Assembly: GCA_003427395.1 (NCBI GenBank)
Contig: BFEA01000085.1
Coordinates: 2,737,825 to 2,770,267, forward strand
From: Chara braunii
Lineage: Eukaryota; Streptophyta; Charophyceae; Charales; Characeae
DNA: 32,443 nucleotides
Direction: 5' to 3'
Shown here: positions 27,485 to 32,443 of the stretch, in pieces
Layout: every line of letters begins with the position of its first letter
Numbering within the stretch: position 1 is the stretch's first letter
Made by a program: the position numbers and the translations under genes
The notes under the pieces: generated by a model
What the model saw: the letters and a program-made list of their open reading frames with translations, nothing else
Database searches by the model: none
Told to the model about the DNA's origin: nothing

Positions 27485-28560
27485 ATTATAGCACTAGTTC
27501 CTTTCCCGCGTGGGAAAATAGCACTAAACTCCTGAATTTTTGGAGGTCGGGCCCGACCACGACTGCCATTGATAAATCTGATCGGCGGCCGTCGTTTCGT
27601 TTCGGCCTCTGAAAAGGTCGGACGCCTACCCGAGGCCCGCTATTTTCCCAAGCGGCAAAGGTACTAAAACACGGAAAAAAACATCATTATTTATTTTTTC
27701 CATGTCTTTTTTAATCTTTTGTGGAGGACGTGAGCAGTGGAGCGAGGCCGTTCCGTCTTCTTTTCCCTTTCTTTTTGCTCGGCGCTGTGGAGGATGGGGG
27801 CTCGTTACGTCTTCATTTTCCTTTCTTTTTGCTCTTTCGCCACGATTGGATCTCTCTGCTGGTCTCATGGTTCTGTGACCACAAGGAGCACGGTTGGGAC
27901 AAACACCTTTGGGACATCTGCGGGACATCGTCCGACCACTAGCAAAGGAGTAAGGTAAACTGTAAACTGTGTCCCACAAACACCTTTGGGACATCTGCAG
28001 GACATCATCCGGCCACTGATGCAGGAGAGAATAGGAGGGCAGAGAAATTGGGAGGGATTTATATTCTGAAGTGGTGTTCTGTTTTTGTTTTGTGTTTTTT
28101 CCTTCCAGTTCCCAAGAATGGGAGGTGGGAAAAGAAAATAGAAAGACTCGTTTTGATTGGCAGCTCTTCAAAAGATTTTAAAAAATCAAGTACTCGAAGG
28201 GCATGGTTTTGACCCCCTTCTTTTTCCCGGTCAATCGTGAACCCCATCCAGTACTTCGATTTTCTCTCAAAATATACGAAATGCACGCTTCAGCATGGCA
28301 ACCGTCAGAGAAGGGAGTCCCATCAGGCACACGAAGGGACTCCCTCGCGGTGGTGGTACGCGAGACTGCAACAGTCACGGACCACTCTGTCCTGATTAGG
28401 CATTGGCTGGGTGGGGAGCAGGGCGAGGAGACGGGAGGGTTAGTGGGACGGCAGCACTTTCAAAAGTCGGCCTCCTTCCCATCTTGGGAAATGTAACGTC
28501 GCCATTTTTTTTTTTTTTTTTAATCTTTAAATTTCTTTTCTTCCTTTTCTTACAGTGCCG
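27485..28560. other. No gene recognised
   Basis: A short direct repeat 'caaacacctttgggacatct' lies at about 27900 and 27978, followed by 'gc(g/a)gggacatc(g/a)tccg(a/g)ccac'. Open frames up to 181 codons show no known motif. Confidence 0.45.
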
Positions 28561-28572
28561 CACAGGTCCAAA

Positions 28573-28611
<39 letters not shown>

Positions 28612-28626
28612 ATACTTGAGAAGTAC

Positions 28627-28665
<39 letters not shown>
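28573..28665. repeat. (TAG)n followed by poly(T)
   Basis: About thirteen TAG units (28573-28611) are followed at 28630-28665 by a run of about 36 T. The two are flanked by 'gagaagtacaac' on both sides of the T run, a possible target-site-like direct repeat. Confidence 0.9.
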
Positions 28666-28845
28666 CTGAGAAGTACAACATTCGATCACTATACAACATT
28701 CAACGGAGATCAATCAACATGACGGACAGAACAAACAAGGAACGACAGAGAGAACCAAGACCGAAAAACCCGAAGGCGACCGCCGCTGTTAAAAATATAA
28801 CGATGAATACAACAGCTATGGCGGAAAAGATTCCGCTTCGGCGAC

Positions 28846-28894
28846 GACCCCCTACCGGTTTCACCTGACTGCCTTGTCAGGATCATCAGGTGTC
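28846..28894 (-). ncRNA. Hammerhead-like ribozyme motif (probably degraded)
   Basis: On the minus strand the core CTGATGA is complement 28889-28883. Stem II is CCTGAC with GTCAGG around AAGGCA, then GAAA at complement 28862-28859. Stem III is ACC with GGT around a 7-nt loop, and C at 28846 sits in the cleavage position (GTC). The topology would be type I. The base pair next to the core in stem II is a U-U mismatch instead of G-C, and stem I pairs only two or three bases. Penelope-like retroelements are known to carry hammerhead motifs with a similar GAAAC start to stem III. An A-rich run precedes it on the minus strand. Confidence 0.55.
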
Positions 28895-28938
28895 TTTTTT
28901 TTTTTTTTTTTTTTATATTATTATTATTATTATTATTA
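28895..28938. repeat. Poly(T) and (TTA)n tract
   Basis: A run of about 20 T is followed by about seven TTA units. It directly borders the hammerhead-like motif. Confidence 0.9.
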
Positions 28939-29192
28939 CGAGGGAACAGAGGATTCCCAGTTCTCTACCATTAACACAATAGAACATGACTCGTGTGCTA
29001 GTGGAACCGTGCTTTGTTTGTGTGTGTGAGTTTCTAATGAGGCTCAGCTAATGCACCCGCATACAAAAAAAGGAAAAAAAAAAAAAAAATGCACCCGCAT
29101 ATCAGTCTGCACGAGGTGTATGACGCGGCGTCATCACCGCTGCGGTCTCCTGGCACCAAACCGCCTGTGTCTCCTCTGGCGCCCAAACCGTC

Positions 29193-29345
29193 ATCTGCAC
29201 CAACTGGCCAGTTGGTACAGCCCCCAACTGTTAAAATAGAGACCTGAGTTCGAGTGCTGGCGGACCCAGACGAGTAAAAAGTAACTCTGAATTTACCTCA
29301 GGCCCGTGACCTCACAGGTGATTTCCTCAGGCTGCCGCCTTTGTG
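29193..29345 (+). mobile_element. tRNA-derived SINE
   Basis: 'aactggccagttggtacagc' is the A-box region and 'ctgagttcgagtgctgg' the B-box region. The body shares 'gaatttacctcaggcccgtg' and a tail 'cctcaggctgccgccttt' comparable to the other copies. A U6 retrocopy starts about 20 bp later. Confidence 0.65.
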
Positions 29346-29365
29346 AGGAGTAAAAGAGCAGAACC

Positions 29366-29411
29366 GACCTTCGGGACATCCGTTAAAATTGGAACGATAC
29401 AGAGAATGAAG
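29366..29411 (+). pseudogene. U6 snRNA retrocopy, 5' part (split by an insertion)
   Basis: 'gaccttcgggacatccgtta' followed by 'aaattggaacgatacagaga' matches U6 from nucleotide 1 through the ACAGAGA box with very few changes. It ends in 'cagagaatgaag' (29400-29411), which is repeated where U6 resumes at 30727. Confidence 0.92.
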
Positions 29412-29412
29412 T

Positions 29413-29456
<44 letters not shown>

Positions 29457-29964
29457 AACATTCATTCTTATACTCCAAATGAAACGAATCGAGGCCGGGG
29501 ACCTCACAATTCAACCCGGAGTTATCCCGGCAGCATCAGCCGGTTTAGCTTACTTCTCGTCAGACAAGACTATTCCCTATCATGAACAATCCATCGAGCT
29601 ATTCAAGTGACCGCAGAAATATACTAGAGGGAATTCACAACTTGCAAATGAACCGACCCTATTACTAAACCTGCCGTACCTACCTACTCTATACCTGATC
29701 TAAATTAACCTAATCATCCCTGCGGCAGGAGAGGCACTCTCCACCAACAGTCAAGGTCAACCTCCTGGGCCTCTGGCCACAGGCCCCGCCTAACCATGGC
29801 AGGGAGGACGCTGTCCAAGGGGCCGACTTTGCCCTCCTTTTGCGGCCTACCGTGGCCGCCCACTGGAACCGAGTGCCCTGGTTCTCACCAGAGCTCAGCT
29901 TAGCCAATTCCCCAGAACCAACTTACCCTCAATCGAAATATGTGCCAACCCCAGACCCCATGTT

Positions 29965-30200
29965 TTATCGAACCACCTCCTGCCTGCCCTGCACTTGCTC
30001 CCCTTGTTGGACCTTGCGGATCCAGTCAGCCCGGATTGCTGCAGCAAGCAGCTTCTTGAACAAGGCTTCCGCTGCTTGCTCCTCCAAGCTCTTGCCTTGG
30101 AACCTGAGGCTGTTCCTGTCTAGCCAAATAACCCAAAGCATGATCCCCCTGCCCACCTGGTGGAGACTTTCCTCACAATCGTTGACGAGTGACACTTCCT
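29965..30200 (-). pseudogene. Fragment of LINE-type ORF (C-terminal part)
   Basis: It encodes IMLWVIWLDRNSLRFQGKSL followed by an Ala/Lys-rich helix and a stop. The W.IW..RN..F pattern is typical of the end of plant LINE polyproteins after the zf-RVT region. It is in a different frame from the fragment upstream, consistent with decay. Confidence 0.55.
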
Positions 30201-30650
30201 TTTTAAAATCAAAGCCGCATTTAAATTACCCAAGCCGAAGGTCACTGAGTCCTCCACTTGCCAGCCCCACACTTCTGGGTCGATCCGCAGACAGTGCAGC
30301 AGAGTCCCATTCCCCACCAGTACCGGGGTCGGAGGGAGACCCTCCTCTTTGACAACCAGTCTCACTCTGACCTCACCCATCTCCGCCAGACCATATTGCT
30401 GACGCATCCCGTCCCTCGATAGGGTAGGAAGGTTCGGATGCGTTCGACTGTACGTTTCAAGCCAGCATTTCCCCGTGTTGTCCTCTGACCAGCTCTCTAG
30501 CCGGCAGAACCGTTCGGCTCCTTCATAGATAGTGGAGTACCAGGTGCCTGGAGGATCTGTTCCTTCCGGACCTAGGATCTGTTTCCAGTCATCCGGGATA
30601 GATTCTAGTAACAGCCGGAAACGAGCCTCCTGGTCTGGGATCTGACCCAA
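30120..30650 (-). pseudogene. Fragment of LINE-type ORF (upstream part)
   Basis: The open frame of 176 codons is rich in Trp and charged residues (for example PPGTWYSTIYEGAERF and DPEVWGWQVEDS). I do not recognise a catalytic motif. Position and orientation in the retroposed insert suggest the region between reverse transcriptase and the C-terminal end of a LINE protein. Confidence 0.45.
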
Positions 30651-30726
30651 GGTGTCCTTAATCTGCGCTGCAGATTTCCATCTGTTGCAATGTCTATCCC
30701 GAAGGAATGGGGGTTGACTCGCCCGT

Positions 30727-30767
30727 CAGAGAATGAAGATTAGCATGGCCCCTGCGCAACGATGACT

Positions 30768-30812
<45 letters not shown>
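30727..30812 (+). pseudogene. U6 snRNA retrocopy, 3' part with poly(A) tail
   Basis: 'gaagattagcatggcccctg' followed by 'cgcaacgatgac' continues U6 across the insertion. U6 stops at GATGAC and is followed by 'tc' and a run of 44 A (30769-30812). With the 5' part at 29366 it forms one U6 copy truncated at its 3' end and polyadenylated. It carries a 3-base insertion (tga) after the ACAGAGA box. Confidence 0.92.
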
Positions 30813-30813
<1 letters not shown>

Positions 30814-30895
30814 GTCGTCATCTCACCTTCCACGTCTCGCGGACGGACGTGGTCCGAGATCACGAGAGAGGTTGGGGCTCGCATGTGTGTATGGA

Positions 30896-31256
30896 CCCGG
30901 GGCAAGGTCCCACTTGCGCAAATCAGGCGATTTGGGCCGTTGATCTTTGCTATCTACGGTCAGTATCTCATAATTCGTGCAAGTGGGACCTAGCCCCCGA
31001 CACATGCAGGCAGGCCGGTCTAACGATTCGAATGTGTCCGGGGGCAAGATCCCCACTTGCCCTGATTAACAGATTCTGGCCGTTGATCTTTGCCATCCTA
31101 TCTACGGTCAAGATCGCTTATTAATTCGTGTAAGTGGGACCTAGCCCCGGGGGCAAGGTCCCACTTGCACGGATCAAGAGATCCTGGCCATTGATCTGTG
31201 CTATCGTATCTACGGTCAATATCGCTTATTAATTCGTGTAAGTGGGACCTAGCCCC
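30896..31256. mobile_element. Three tandem copies of a ~105-bp terminal-inverted-repeat unit
   Basis: Each unit begins ggggcaaggtcccacttg (or a close variant) and ends caagtgggacctagcccc or taagtgggacctagcccc, so its ends are inverted repeats. Units lie at about 30896-30997, 31040-31148 and 31149-31256, the last two directly abutting. All share 'ttgatct.tgc' and 'atctacggtca' inside. This looks like a very small MITE amplified in tandem. Confidence 0.8.
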
Positions 31257-31334
31257 GGCCCAGCGAAGATACACTTGTGGAATGTTGTGCGTGCGTGTCG
31301 GTGCGAGCCTCGTCCGTTGTTATGCATCCAGTCC

Positions 31335-31560
31335 ACGTCGCAGTGGCAGATACAGGATGAATGTCAGTGAAAAAGTATCCGAAAGGGAAGGAAGGGAGAT
31401 TCACCGCGGGTGGAGCGATTCACCGGGGGGCAGAGATCTCGATAAGGTAAAAGGAAAGAAGATCCTTGGCGGGAGATTTACCGCGGGTCGGGTTTCACCC
31501 GCGTAGGCTGGGGGGATTTTCACTGTGGTGGGCTTGGCTTTCACAACTTTCACTGCGTGC
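31335..31560. repeat. Region with scattered 'ttcaccg' motifs
   Basis: Short related words (attcaccgcgggt, attcaccgggg, atttaccgcgggt, tttcacccgcg, tttcactg) recur about six times. They may be remnants of a minisatellite. No coding signal. Confidence 0.4.
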
Positions 31561-31775
31561 GGAGGTCTGAGGAGGAGTAGGGGTAACTGGTTAGTCTGCT
31601 GCCTGCATGCGCGAGCTCGGCGAAGCAGCCGAGGAGCAGGGGCCATCGCCATGGTCAGGAGCCTTGAGCAGCCATATCTACCCCCTGGGGCTTTCCTTCC
31701 TCCCTCCATCACCGAACGCTAAGCGCTCAGGTGAGCATACTCAGTCAGTGACCTTGAAACGCCCCGCCATAGCCG

Positions 31776-31804
31776 TCCTCCTCCTCCTCCTCCTCCTCCT
31801 CCTC
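31776..31804. repeat. (CTC)n microsatellite
   Basis: About ten CTC units are followed by CT-rich sequence to about 31930. Confidence 0.9.
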
Positions 31805-31972
31805 TCCTCGCTCTCCCTCTTTCGCCAATTCTCCCTCCCCTCTCTTCCTCCTCCTTGCCCTTCTCTTCCACTACCCCCTCCCTGATTCTTAGTGTTCTTC
31901 TTCTCCTCCTTTTTTTTTCCCCCCCCCCTCCGTTTTGTCCTCTTTCTTCTTGCCTTTTTCAAAAGGGCGATG

Positions 31973-32075
31973 GCGCTCAGAAACAATCCTTCGAACTGAT
32001 CGGCGCTGAGAAACAATCCTTCGAACGGATCGGCGCTGAGAAATACTGTAATCTCTTCGAATCGATCGGCGCCAG
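31973..32075 (+). repeat. 30-bp tandem repeat, three copies, open in one frame
   Basis: Units of 'ggcgct(c/g)agaaacaatc' with 'cttcgaac.gatc' repeat twice at 30 bp and once at 36 bp. One frame reads GAEKQSFERI repeats without a stop. It is bounded by a plausible acceptor (cctttttcaaaag) and donor (GCCAG|gtaagt). It could be an exon, but no homologue is recognised. Confidence 0.5.
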
Positions 32076-32089
32076 GTAAGTGTAAGTGA

Positions 32090-32176
32090 GCGTGACTTAT
32101 CTCGACGGGGCTCGAGCTGTGGTCTGCCCCTCAACTGTCATATGGCTGCTGCACCACCATTCAGCCACGTGGGCTG
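32090..32176 (-). mobile_element. tRNA-derived SINE
   Basis: On the minus strand 'acgtggctgaatggtggtgc' (A-box region) and 'cacagctcgagccccgtcg' (B-box region) have tRNA-like spacing. The sequence parallels the copy at 2063-2185. Confidence 0.55.
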
Positions 32177-32179
32177 GGT

Positions 32180-32201
32180 TCGGTTGGGTTGGGTTGGGTT
32201 C
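32180..32201. repeat. Short (GGGTT)n tract
   Basis: About four units of GGGTT/GGTTG abut the SINE head, similar to the tract near 16455-16483. Confidence 0.7.
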
Positions 32202-32421
32202 TCCTCCAGTGTTTTTTGGCGCATATAGATAGCTTCTTCTTGTCTTCTGGAGTAGAGCCCTCGCTCCACTGTGCAACATTGAAAACCTATGTGTGCGACT
32301 TGCCGCTGCCCCCATACGTTTTCAAATGGTGGGGTCAGTCCGAACGTACCTGCACCAAAATGCAGTCGTGTGCATATTTCGATGTTGTGTAGTGGACCTA
32401 AGCCCTTTGGCTCCGATGACA

Positions 32422-32443
32422 GGGGGGGGGGGGGGGGGGGGGG
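32422..32443. repeat. Poly(G) at the window end
   Basis: A run of 22 G ends the window. It may be a true homopolymer or a sequencing or assembly edge artefact. Confidence 0.8.

Larger units (their letters stand above)
29412..30726 (-). mobile_element. 5'-truncated LINE-type insertion with poly(A) tail and 12-bp target duplication
   Basis: It is inserted in a U6 retrocopy, with cagagaatgaag duplicated at 29400-29411 and 30727-30738. The T run at 29414-29449 is its poly(A) tail read on the minus strand. Minus-strand frames 30120-30650 and 29965-30195 look like the two halves of one coding end broken by a frameshift. The second contains LWVIWLDRNSLRFQGKS, resembling the segment near the C-terminus of plant LINE reverse transcriptases. 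The catalytic reverse transcriptase and endonuclease are absent, so the copy is dead on arrival. The insertion structure is clear; the LINE family assignment is weaker. Confidence 0.75.

Noticed and set aside
29193-29256. A genuine tRNA gene (also the other A-box/B-box loci)
   Set aside because: No acceptor stem or anticodon arm folds. The shared downstream bodies and tails show SINEs.

Overview
This is a eukaryotic nuclear window. It is rich in introns and repeats, with long homopolymers, dinucleotide tracts, isolated N bases and one 840-base gap (10410-11249). The single gene I can support has a plant-type layout, with a long linker between its N-terminal domain and its TPR domain. Together with tRNA-derived SINEs, MITE-like elements and U6 retrocopies, this suggests a green-lineage genome. 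A streptophyte alga such as Chara is my best guess; that is inference, not proof.

Layout. At 1-64 there is a well-formed type III hammerhead ribozyme motif at the window edge. 65-5753 is non-coding as far as I can see: tandem duplications, pyrimidine tracts and decayed SINEs. 5754-21770 (+) is a gene for an SGT/SGTA-like co-chaperone (small glutamine-rich TPR protein). I see nine coding exons joined by GT-AG introns whose phases all agree. They give 478 residues from the first visible codon to the stop. The first coding exon, with the start codon, was not found and may lie upstream. The introns hold U6 snRNA retrocopies, SINEs, minisatellites, a foldback element and the assembly gap. 21771-23160 may contain the 3' UTR. 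23160-32443 is a transposon graveyard: a 66-bp triple repeat, a SINE split by a 492-bp MITE with a 9-bp target duplication, a second MITE at 27115-27484, a hammerhead-like motif on the minus strand at 28846-28894, and a U6 retrocopy split by a 1.3-kb LINE-type insertion with a 12-bp target duplication. Three abutting copies of a short terminal-inverted-repeat unit follow.

How it fits together. The host gene would make a cytosolic adaptor that docks Hsp70/Hsp90 tails through an intact carboxylate clamp. Everything else looks like the record of retrotransposition. LINE-type machinery probably mobilised the tRNA-derived SINEs and U6 RNA, and two hammerhead motifs point to ribozyme-bearing retroelements (retrozymes or Penelope-like elements). 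The items most worth follow-up are the ribozyme at 5-64, the unusual concentration of U6-derived fragments, and two splice acceptors in the SGT gene altered by repeats.
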